From the NCBI RefSeq assembly GCF_000003605.2, contig NW_003151753.1:1-29523 (forward strand): 29,523 nucleotides of DNA, read 5' to 3'. Below the pieces are notes generated by a model. It saw only the letters and a list, made by a program, of their open reading frames with translations, was not told the DNA's origin and ran no database searches. Both the position numbers and the translations under genes were made by a program. Below are positions 1 to 9,900 of this stretch, piece by piece (position 1 is the first letter of the stretch; each line of letters begins with the position of its first letter). Source of the DNA: Saccoglossus kowalevskii (Eukaryota; Hemichordata; Enteropneusta; Harrimaniidae).

Positions 1-1254
1 TACTCATAAAATTGAAAGGTGGATAACAGACGAGGCTATGTAATTGTGGGGGTACTGAATGGAGGTCACATTGATGAGAAATCGTATAACACTGCAGTAA
101 GCTTTAGAAGTATTGGGCAGCAAGTGATAGAAACTTGCTCACTAGACTACTTCTGTCATGACTGAAAAAAAATTGACCACCGCAAATAATTTTGTATACT
201 TTTAAGTCCTGTAAATTGCATGAACTTATTTAAAATATTTTTGTTTTTAGAGATTACTAGGATTTGAGAGTGAAGGGTATTAAAATTGTAGGTCATCTGC
301 TTTAGTCAAAACCATGTGGTTAGTGAATTAATGAGCAAGTTTACAAATTTACCAGTGGTTATTATATTGGAGCAGCTATCTTAAATCCTTGATGAATATT
401 AAAAAAAAAAACATGCAAGTTATGAAATGTGATTTTCTGATTTAGGCCAGTTTGTTTACTGGTTCTGTTTTATCTGATCAGATAAATTTGATGAATTGAA
501 CATGTCTGATTTTTACAAAAATCTAATCAGAAATCAGATATTGTGGCTTACATAACTTATCAGAATAAACGACGCCATGCTGAGTTCAAGTAAGTGTGTG
601 TGGTCTGATTTGATTTTGCAGTTTACTGATTTACTCAATGATATTTATCATGAAAAAGTCACATGCATAAATTGATGAGATTTGAAGTCTTAGTTTTCAG
701 ATTAAATAATGACCTTGCTGTGATGACCTCTGCTAACTATGAGGGTACCCAGCTTTTCCCCAATACCAGCTGTAGATTATGATTAGGGGTGGGCATTATT
801 TATAGGTGATTTCATTAATTTGTGCTGGTTATAATCTATCACAGCTGTTATCAAAATGAAATTTCATCTGAACATTCAGTAAACTTAATTTCCTTAATTA
901 TTCTGATTTCCTTATCAAATATTTGTGGTATTTTTCCATACAAGAAATGTAAAATGTTTTGAAATATCAACATGCTATTTCAATGGTTTTGTGAATTATC
1001 AGACAAGTCTTTTAGTTGAAGCCAAAAGAATCTTGGATTGGTGATAATATGGGCTAGTTAAATTGGCTAAAAAAACATTCTCACCAACACAAACGACATG
1101 TTTTATGTACTGTAAGTTATCAAATCCAGCAATGGAACATTAGATAAGTATTCTCTGATTGGCTGGATTGGTGGGTGTCTGCTATCCAATGGAGTTCAGT
1201 CTTACAGGTTCCCCTAACCTTTTCTCTAACTACTTGTAATGTTTCTCTTTTCAG
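1..1254. other. Non-coding sequence 5' of the first visible HSPE1 exon
   Basis: This stretch is either intron 1 of HSPE1 or intron plus promoter. The sequence is AT-rich and has no long open frame and no recognisable exon. HSPE1 exon 1 in other animals encodes only a few residues, so it cannot be recognised by similarity here and may lie off the left edge. The stretch ends in a pyrimidine-rich tract and AG acceptor just before 1255. The only structure I noted is an 18-bp perfect palindrome at 469-486. Confidence 0.6.
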
Positions 1255-1413
1255 AGTGTACTAAGGAGGTTTAAACCACTGCTTGACAGAGTACTGGTAG
1301 AAAGATTTGCACCAGAGGTGAAGACGAAAGGTGGCATTATGCTGCCTGAGAAATCAGTTGGTAAAGTTTTAGATGCAAAAGTTGTAGCCATTGGACCTGG
1401 GGCTAAGAATCTT
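1255..1413 (+). CDS. HSPE1: HSPE1 exon encoding N-terminus and mobile loop
   Basis: This exon has 53 codons, starting [13 protein letters not shown] and ending AIGPGAKNL. It is bounded by a tttctcttttcag acceptor and a GTAAGT donor, both phase 0. It carries the mobile loop (KGGIML) that docks on Hsp60. No ATG lies at its start, so the initiator must be on an upstream exon. Confidence 0.95.
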
Positions 1414-2596
1414 GTAAGTTTTGTCATCAGGATTGTGGGTTTTGAAAAACAAAAAAATTAGGTCTCTATTGTTTTGTTTTTATTTGAAACAAAGAAAAAA
1501 AGGGGTGAATTTACATCATCTTGTTTGTATATGCGCAGATCAGCTTTCTTGATGTTTCAGATATATGAAAAAAAAATAAACGCACCACCACAATGCTTTT
1601 TTAAAAAACAAATCAGAAACTGATTTTTTCACAAATTAGTGTAAATGGTATGTAGCCATAATTACTGTGATAATAATTTATTTTTCATCACTGCAAAATT
1701 TTTGTCATGTGAGAATTTTTTTGTGAAAATCCCTTGTCTTCAGGATCCATTGATAGGTTTTACTGACTAGCTAGATTCACAAACACTTTTCACTCACAAT
1801 TGTTCTTGTTTACAGGAAGGTAAAGTAGTTCCAATGAGTGTGAATGTTGGAGACAGGGTATTACTTCCAGAATATGGAGGAACAAAAATCACACTTGACG
1901 AGAAAGTTAGTATATTTCAATTGTTAATGTGTTGGTGGGTGGTGTCTGTCATCACTTGTCATATCTCATTTTAGTTGCTCTCTGAAATTTCTGCAAAGTT
2001 ATGTTTTTATGTTCGATTTAATTGCTGTACAAATTGTTTTTTTCCTTTGCTGAGCAATGGTTATATCAAATACTAGACATAATGTAAAGAAAGAGTGGGT
2101 GGCTGACCTTGTTTCTATGCAATAACTGATTTTTCCCATGGCATTAAACCCTATTCTGAATATATTTTTTTGCAATAATTGGCAGCTTCCACAATGTGTG
2201 TATTGCTACACTTCATTTAGTAATGATGATACAGTCGATGATTTTGAAGTCGCGAACATGAGTCCACTACGTGACCTGGCAGCTTTTGTTACATTCTTAA
2301 TTTTAACAAATGTTTATTTCACTGAAATGTTCACAAAATGTGTTTTCTGTGATTTTCATGTGTTCAGCACATGAAATAAGCTAAAACCTGTACTTCTGTG
2401 CCAATGCGACACTGAGATGCATGTCTGTCCATCCACTCTTTAAAGGAGCTTTTCTATGAATTATCCCGTTTTCTGCATAAACTGCATGTAAGTTTTAAAC
2501 AACTTATCTGATTGTATATTTTATGTTTCTTCGTTTTAGGATTATCATCTGTTCAGAGACGGTGATATATTGGCAAAATATGAAGCAGAGTCTTAA
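1255..2596 (+). CDS. HSPE1: 10-kDa mitochondrial heat shock protein (chaperonin 10), 5' partial, three exons visible
   Basis: The product is the GroES-type co-chaperonin that caps the Hsp60 ring in the mitochondrial matrix and helps fold imported proteins. Exons 1255-1413, 1816-1905 and 2540-2596 are all phase 0 and join in frame to 101 residues ending in TAA at 2594-2596. Family landmarks are seen in order: the N-terminal DRVLVER segment, the mobile loop with [10 protein letters not shown] that contacts Hsp60, the roof-loop region around GPGAKNLEGK, the [10 protein letters not shown] strand and the C-terminal [14 protein letters not shown]. The human protein has 102 residues, so only the initiator Met and perhaps one or two residues are missing; these are normally on a tiny first exon. 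In vertebrates this gene is head to head with HSPD1, so HSPD1 could lie left of the window (inference). The gene faces CS tail to tail. Identity is certain; the 5' end is incomplete. Confidence 0.97.
1816..1905 (+). CDS. HSPE1: HSPE1 middle exon
   Basis: This exon has 30 codons, starting [15 protein letters not shown] and ending TKITLDEK. The acceptor is cttgtttacag and the donor is GTTAGT; both ends are phase 0. It covers the second half of the beta-barrel, including the conserved LLPEYGGTK. Confidence 0.95.
2540..2596 (+). CDS. HSPE1: HSPE1 last coding exon
   Basis: This exon has 18 codons plus TAA, encoding [18 protein letters not shown]. It follows a cttcgttttag acceptor. The tail after KY is a few residues longer than the human one, which ends KYVD. 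Confidence 0.95.
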   Translation, partial: DYHLFRDGDILAKYEAES

Positions 2597-2810
2597 TTTA
2601 TGTAGAAGTATTTATGTAACAATGCTGTAGATATAATGAAATCATTTATATGGCAAACCTATTGTAATAGATGTCGAGAACGAGTTGCTCACATACCGGT
2701 AGTACACTGTATACTTTCTGAAGTTAAAACCAGTCATAACATTGATGTCAGTTATGTTATGTGATGAGAATTATTTCTTATTTTGGTGCATTTTTTTTTT
2801 TTTTAAGTTT

Positions 2811-2816
2811 AATAAA
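2811..2816 (+). terminator. Likely HSPE1 polyadenylation signal
   Basis: AATAAA lies 215 bases after the HSPE1 stop codon and just after a T-rich tract. It is the first good hexamer downstream of the stop. The cleavage site itself cannot be seen. Confidence 0.6.
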
Positions 2817-5149
2817 TAGTTATTGGACTAAAAATTTGTGTTAAAATTTGAATGTATTATTCCCAGTGTTGAAGATGAAGTGTAGAATTATTTCCAAATA
2901 TAATCTGGCATCAGGGAATTACTATTAATTGACTCCTGTATGAGTGTGGTGTCAGTCTCTTCCACTGATATCTCAAGAATCATACATCAGTTTTTGACGA
3001 AACTTGTTGCATAGATGCTCTGGGGAAATACGCAAATTTGTTTAGGTCAAATCCAAAATGTACAACTTTTCTATACATGTATATGCGCCCCTAGTGTTTC
3101 TATGATGTAAATAGGCAAAGGGGAAATCTATTCAAAGTGGACATCGTTGATTCTGTAGTTTGCATCAATGAAGATTTTATTATATTCCAAATGAAACCAA
3201 ACATAGTTGTCGTTTTGAACATTGTCCATGTTACAACACAACAGAAATACCTCAGGCAAGATTAATACAAATGGTGTATTGAGAGAAGTCAATAATTAAA
3301 GCTGAATTATGCAAACTGAATTAAGGTAGAAGCCTACTCATATTTGTTGAGAAATTTGGTCATAAATCGCATGACAATGTTCATTGGTTTATTATGTAAA
3401 ATCATGGAGCTATTGTCCCATGGCACCATAAAGTAGCATTCTATTGTGTGTTACAGTGACGTATTTTGAAAAACGTGCACTAAATTTTTTCAAAAATAAC
3501 TATTTTTAGAACAATTCTATAGAGCGCAATGTTAAACAAAAATTGCATTTTTCAACACTTTTTAAAACCCAGATTTTTGAAAAAAATCAGGAAAACAAAA
3601 AGTAGACCATCATTAACAATATATTATTTTTTCAGCCTATGTCACCAGCCTACAATTTGAGATATGGCATAATATCTCTGCCATAGGAACCTATGGTAAA
3701 AGCACTATAATACTGCCAAAATGGCCGCTATCCACTAAAATACAACCATGATTTTCTCGAAAATTAACCTGGTGGCCCCAATTTTTTTCAAAGTCAATAT
3801 TCTTATATTGCCTGGAAGTACAATATATTAAAAAATTAAGAAATTCTGGGTTTTTAAAATCATGAGTAGGCATCTACCTTATTAAGCATGGATTTCAATC
3901 TGAAACTAGGCAAGTTACATGTATTAGATTATCCTGGAGTGTCTGTAGAGTACGATGGTTGTAAAGGGAGACAGCTTTTGAAGTTAATAATTGCCCTATT
4001 TATGCAGATTAGGTAATACATACAGAATGCAACCGAAAACTAAGAACGTCTGCCGATTATCCCAGATTGGTCCGACTGTTGGGTAGCCAATCAGAGAGCA
4101 GCTTCCTTGTCGACATTGTATAAAATTCTGCCTTTTATATATGCTGCAATTCATTCAAAGAGATATCTGAAGAACAGCCCCTCACAATACTGGTACTGCC
4201 TTATTTTGTTCTGAGCAACCATTGCCATAGTCTCTGGTGTTAGATTTATTGAAAGAACCCCTATATGAGCCAAGGCATGATGCTTCAATACCCAAGTGTT
4301 CTCTAACTTCAGACAGGCGTTGTAGTGCAATTCATAATTGACCTTAAGAGCCCAAAATCAGAAATATAACGGATACCACATGCAGTTCATTAGTCATGTA
4401 GGGAGCGGTCAAGACAGCCTATCGTAATTTTGTAGACGATTGCCTTCATTTATGGACTGGGCACATAGTTCATTTCAATATCGTCAATTCAGTCTTCAGG
4501 GTGGTGCAAATATCTTGTTGCCAAAGAGAATCGTTGACCCTTTAAGACAGTGCAGTGTTGGAAGCCATTCATAGTCTGGGAACTATTGTTGTAGAACAGC
4601 TAGAGTAGTTAAAATTCTTGTACTGCAGACTCTTGTTTTTTAAACCTGGATGGTTCTACATTGCACAGTTGTACAAGCTTTCAGCATGGCTTACTTTTTA
4701 TAGTTCAACTGACCATAAAATATTCAAATATGGTAGTGTTATGCTATAAATTATAATATCAATTTGTGTCAAAGCTCAAATTCAATGTTTCAATAAAATA
4801 TTTACTCATTTGTTTATATGCATCAAAAGTGCACAGTAAAATTAGAGTTTCATTTCAAGTGAACCTTTCACTTTAAGACGTGAAGCATTTGTATATAAAG
4901 AACATTTAAAATTTGCCTTCCAAAAGAAACCTGGTGACTATTGGTCTGCCATTTGAGATGAACATGGAAACAATGCTGATCCACAATACTGAAGTTTATA
5001 GTGCTCTGGGAATATAAATGTTATTGTACATCTGTGGTTTTGCAGCCTGATTTATTCAAATCTATGCATTGTTGCAGGTATTAAGTTTCAGTGGAATACG
5101 ATTCGTTCTTGCAATATTGTCGGAAAAGCTGAAATTAGGTTGTTAGTAC

Positions 5150-5243
5150 GCACAGATTATAACCCGAGCCTAATCGGGTCTGTGCATTGTCGTAGAGCAT
5201 CTATATACCAAGGTTCACTGACAAGTGACGATTAGTACCTTGG
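5150..5243. repeat. Two adjacent imperfect hairpins
   Basis: The first hairpin (5150-5185) pairs GCACAG with CTGTGC and, inside a bulge, ACCCGA with TCGGGT. The second (5208-5243) pairs CCAAGGT with ACCTTGG and TCAC with GTGA. They are 22 bases apart and are probably remnants of one mobile or repetitive element; no coding function is visible. Confidence 0.5.
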
Positions 5244-5401
5244 ATATTGATGAAAAAGCCAAAAATTGATTATGCAAATTAGGTAAATAACATGCACCAG
5301 ATTTTAACCCACAACTGATCCGATCTGATCATTGTCACAAAGCACCCATGTGCAAAGTTTCATCAAAATCCAACAGCAGTTCATTAGATATCCATGGAAC
5401 A

Positions 5402-5421
5402 GCATATATATGTATATATAT

Positions 5422-5486
<65 letters not shown>
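5402..5486. repeat. Compound microsatellite, (TA/TG)n followed by (CA)n
   Basis: An AT/GT alternating tract at about 5402-5428 leads into roughly 29 uninterrupted AC units (5428-5486). Alternating purine-pyrimidine DNA of this kind can adopt Z-form. The tract also creates spurious His/Thr and Cys/Val open frames on both strands, which I did not annotate. Confidence 0.95.
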
Positions 5487-5491
<5 letters not shown>

Positions 5492-6649
5492 GGTAACTGC
5501 AAAGATTGCAGGGTAATTGCGCGTTTTGCACTTGATGGGCGAGGTTTGGTTACTCTCGAGTCGAGTCAAGTTAAAAATTTCAGTAATAAGTAGACAGTGG
5601 AGCTTAAAAAAACTAGACGCAGTCTTCAGCACTACAAATGTCTACTGCAGTTCATTCCTGTGACTGAAAGCGTTAGCAAATTTGGGTGTTGATTTGGTTG
5701 TCTTCATTTATAGTTTAAGAAAGCAAGAGATTTCATAGTAATATTGTTTTACTGAAAACCAAAGTAAAGTATTTTCAACAACAAACAAATATTTTTGTAT
5801 AACTTATAACTAACATCAGCAAAATAGCAATTTTTTTTTCAACCTGCCTGGCCTACTACCTGGTAATTTATTTGAAAACAAATGAAAATCAATGAACAGC
5901 AAGTCATGAGCAAAACATACATCAACTGATGAAAATGCAGGTACATGCATCTATTAGTTTAAAACAAAAGGCACTACAAATCCATCTGGGATATCTGTTT
6001 AAAATGTGGAACTGCTGGGCAAACTCAATTTTTCCCGATACTGTGATAACGGGTCAACATCCATTTGCTTGTAGCACCAGTAACAAAAAATCAGTAGAAC
6101 ACTTCAATATGCATATATTGTTAAAGTGACGGAAAATCCCAATAATTGATGATACATTCTACTAACTTTGTGCGTTCTTGAATACTTATTTGACAGTTGT
6201 GTATTACCGGTAATCAATATTTCAGTATACTTTCAAATTTGTTACATGCCACTCAATAAATACAATACAAAGCTAAAACTATTTTAGACTGACCTCAATC
6301 AGTATATACATTGTATGTATAGTGATAATACTACCTGGTACTAGTTAAAAAAAATTACAATGAACCAGAAATAAATCCAAACATGTAAATCCAACACATC
6401 AAAATGACTACCAAATCCTGATATTGTTTCAGCCATGGTAATCTACAAGACATTTATTTCTGACATGCTTGGCAATCTTTTCCCAATGTAGTGGATTTAC
6501 ATGATGAGTTGTAAAAATGAAATTTAAAACATATATACACACTATTCTTAGGCTTCTAATGTATGCAGATGATGGGGATAGACAGGTCAAAAACAATATT
6601 CTGATACTTCGCAGGGATTGTAAGCCTTTTGGATTGAATACCAATACAA

Positions 6650-6655
6650 TTTATT
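6650..6655 (-). terminator. Candidate CS polyadenylation signal
   Basis: On the - strand AATAAA occurs 104 bases past the CS stop codon. A second AATAAA lies at 6453-6458, about 300 bases past the stop. Either or both could be used. Confidence 0.45.
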
Positions 6656-6758
6656 CACATCAAAGCTATGCTATGTTGTACAACAACAGTACACTGTATT
6701 TTGTTATTTTCTCAATTTAATTATTTTCATTTGAATAATTACAAAATATAGTTAATTC

Positions 6759-6923
6759 CTAGTTTGTATTGCAAAGTTTTTTAAGACCTGCTGTACTCAT
6801 TGACTTGGGACGTTCAATTGGGAAGCCCAATGCTCTTGACCAAATCATTGATGCCATGCAACCAAGTGCACGAGAGACTCCAAACAGTACAGTATAATAA
6901 CTCATCTCTGTCATACCATAATG
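6759..6923 (-). CDS. CS: CS exon 10, C-terminus and stop
   Basis: This exon has 54 codons plus TAG, from [20 protein letters not shown] to LKKLCNTN. It includes [12 protein letters not shown], the conserved C-terminal segment. The acceptor is ttctcttacag. Confidence 0.97.
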   Translation of the reverse strand, partial: HYGMTEMSYYTVLFGVSRALGCMASMIWSRALGFPIERPKSMSTAGLKKLCNTN

Positions 6924-9900
6924 CTGTAAGAGAAAAAATATAAACATGTAAAATATCATGCCATAAGTTGAATATGACAAGAGAAGCGAGAGTGAATTGA
7001 TGGGTTTCAAACCAGATTTTGTAGCGGCAAACATAATTGCTATCACACTCTTACTGCCAAACAGAATTTGAATCACCATGATTTGGTTTAGTTTTTTTCT
7101 AAAAATATGCAGCCCAGGAGGAGATGAATCATAAAGTAATGCAGTGCAATCCAACAACACACAAACCAGCTACTGGGAGTTAACTTAGCACATCACAAGT
7201 GCACTATATAGTAAAGCTCTATAATATATCCCTCTTTAAAAAATCTCAATGTTATTGTCTGTTACAAAATAGCTATGATCACAGACTTAATACATTTAAT
7301 TTTGTTTACAAAATCTCTGCTTTGCTACCAGGGTATAAAATCATTCAAGGGTGGTGGTCGTCGCGCAGCGTCCTGTTCAATATGGAACCAACCAGCACAA
7401 CGAGTGTAAAATGCATTGTTTACATGAAATTCGACTATCACTTTTCAACATATAATATAAACTCACTGTGAGTAATACACCACTATGAGCATCCACATTG
7501 GGCCATGGATTCTTGGCTTTCCCTTGTTCGATCAAGATGTCTGGAACAATTTTGTACAGTTGTGATACAAGACGGAATAGTTTATTTTCTGGGAGATGTT
7601 TCAAAGCAAACTCGCGTTGTACCAAATAACGTGGATCTGTCTTTCTCAGCACAGCATGACCATAACCAGGAACAACCTGAAAGGAAAGAGCAGAAATAAA
7701 ATAAGCAATCAAACCTGCCACTACACTGGGAATAGGAAAAATAAAGCAACATCATTGTTAATGACACAGTCCCCGTCCAAAATTTTGTGATCAGACATAT
7801 CAATTTGATGCTGATGAAGTCATTGAGATTAGATTGAAACCATTAATAGGAGATGGATTTGTAAAAAATTATGATTAAGTGCTTTTACACGAGAATTGGA
7901 CATTGGGCAGTCATATTGAATCAAATTACAAAAATAATGTTCACGTGATGTATCTATTGGTATACTGTCTTTGTACAAAATTTAAACAGAAATCTTCATC
8001 GCATTCATGGGAAAGTAGGCATGGGTACCATTGAAAAACAAAATGGCCACCAGTCGGCCATATTTGTTCGAATCACGAAAAAAAAAATGATGTGCACCTA
8101 AAACCCAATATGTATGATCAAATGTAAGACATTATGTATTGTCTTCATGTAAAGTTTGAATGAAATCCGTCAATGGGTGTCCGGCCGGCACAAACCCAAA
8201 TTAATAGTCCCTGTTTTTGGACTTCGTCCTAACAGGGACTAATAAGCAGGGGTGAATTCTTAAAAACATACAAGATATCAGTTATCAGTTTTCCTTGCCC
8301 TATCTAAAGTAAACAATTAATGGTTTACTAATGGTTAAATCCTACAAGTTATCATAAGTGATATCTAAAGCATATCATGATAATAACAAGCAAGAACCTA
8401 CCTGTCCAGACTGAAGAGTATCCCAGATAAAAGCATGCATCTCCTCATCAGACACATCAACTCCAATATCTTGTTGAAGCTTGGTCAACCACAAGAGCAC
8501 TTCCTATAATTCAAGATAAAGTGATAAATCATCATTTGATATATCAATTGAAGCAATAAAACACTTAGATTTGTTTCATTGTTGTAAAACAATGGCAAAT
8601 ACTGTTTTATACAAATGAATACCGTTGCTTGATTTATTTCACACAAGATTCATAGAAAATGTTAGAAAACTTCCATATGAACACTGCAATATAGTGAGGG
8701 ATAGTCTTATTTGTGCTACCAAATTATCTAATGTTATGTAAATGGTTTGCTACAATTTGCAACAATCTCGCTTGGCTAAGTTGTTCTCTTCACATTTTAA
8801 CATTGTTGTTACTTTACAAAAGAAGTTTTACATTATCCGTACAAATCGATCGCTTCAACTGTCTGGTTAGTTGATGGGGTTATTGGAACATTGATAACGA
8901 CTTTCCCAGGGAAGTTGCAAGTTACAGACACAAATCTAGTTTGCGCCCACTGTAATTATTACTCAGATCAACAGGTAAAGGAAATTCCAGCTGCTAAGAG
9001 GGCCAAGACATCAACCATCATCTTGCGGGTGCACAACCTCCCTGATGCAAGGCGAGCATGCTAACCATAGTTTCACACCACATTGTCATAACTGGAACGA
9101 ATCCATTTCTTTCAAACACTTACCTGGTTTGCTAAGCCATGAAGTGGACCAGCTAGACCATTTAGACCAGCTGCATACGAGAGATATGGATCTGACAGCG
9201 CACTGCCAACTAGATGACATGCATGTGCACTCACATTACCACCTTCATGATCACTATGAAGAGATTACGAGAACATTATGAATATCGGTACTGTAAACTT
9301 GTAAAACAACTCAATCCAAGATACTTATCACTGCCTTTTGTATGACTAAGGAAGACCACTTTAGGTATGCATCACAGTTTACCTGACTGAGAGCTTTTTT
9401 TTAAGGTTGAGATTGAGAATCTAAAACTGACTTCCTTTAAAGAATTCAGACCCAAAATGCAACAGAAAAATCAAATTGATGAATCCATGCAAACACTAAA
9501 CTTCATCTGCGGTGAAAAGCATGTACAAGGAGAATTCAATAAGATGGATCTATGAGCGAGTTTTAGGTCTGAAAGTGGCACCACCACTAGCTATTTTACA
9601 GGCGAGACCTTGTTTCACAGTAACTCAAAATGTGATACTTATACATGTACTAAGTTTGAAATCAGCCAGTGCCAGTACTTCACTGGGTATATTGGATAAA
9701 AATCACAAAACTAGAAGCCTATCTACGAATATATAATTTATGGATTAGAGATACTGTCATGATACATTTCAAACTTACCGGTAATCAAAGATTCTTGAAG
9801 GATAACGACGAATGCAGGCTAATTTTTGAGAAGTCAAAAAAGTTTTTTGAAATTGCAAGAAAATGACGCCAAACTTAGAGATTTTTATTTAAAAGTACTT

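Larger units (their letters stand above)
2817..6649. other. Convergent spacer between the 3' ends of HSPE1 and CS
   Basis: Open frames here are short and lack protein-like composition or paired splice sites, so I see no gene. The spacer holds two adjacent hairpins (5150-5243), a long CA microsatellite (5428-5486) and AT-rich sequence with phrases of the kind found in old dispersed repeats. These include a piece near 3715 with an AAATGGCC motif also seen in other repeats in this window. Confidence 0.6.

Noticed and set aside
577-595. ATGCTGAGTTCAA followed by GTAAGT as a possible HSPE1 first exon
   Set aside because: Joining it to the acceptor at 1254/1255 shifts the frame and gives a stop after about ten codons, before any chaperonin sequence.
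5304-5632. Open frames with long His-Thr or Cys-Val runs on both strands
   Set aside because: They are translations of the CA microsatellite and have no flanking coding signal.
7505-7803. Overlapping open frames on both strands at the CS exon 9 locus
   Set aside because: They are other-frame shadows of the catalytic exon of CS.
9045-9281. A His-rich 78-residue frame on the + strand
   Set aside because: It is the antisense shadow of CS exon 7.
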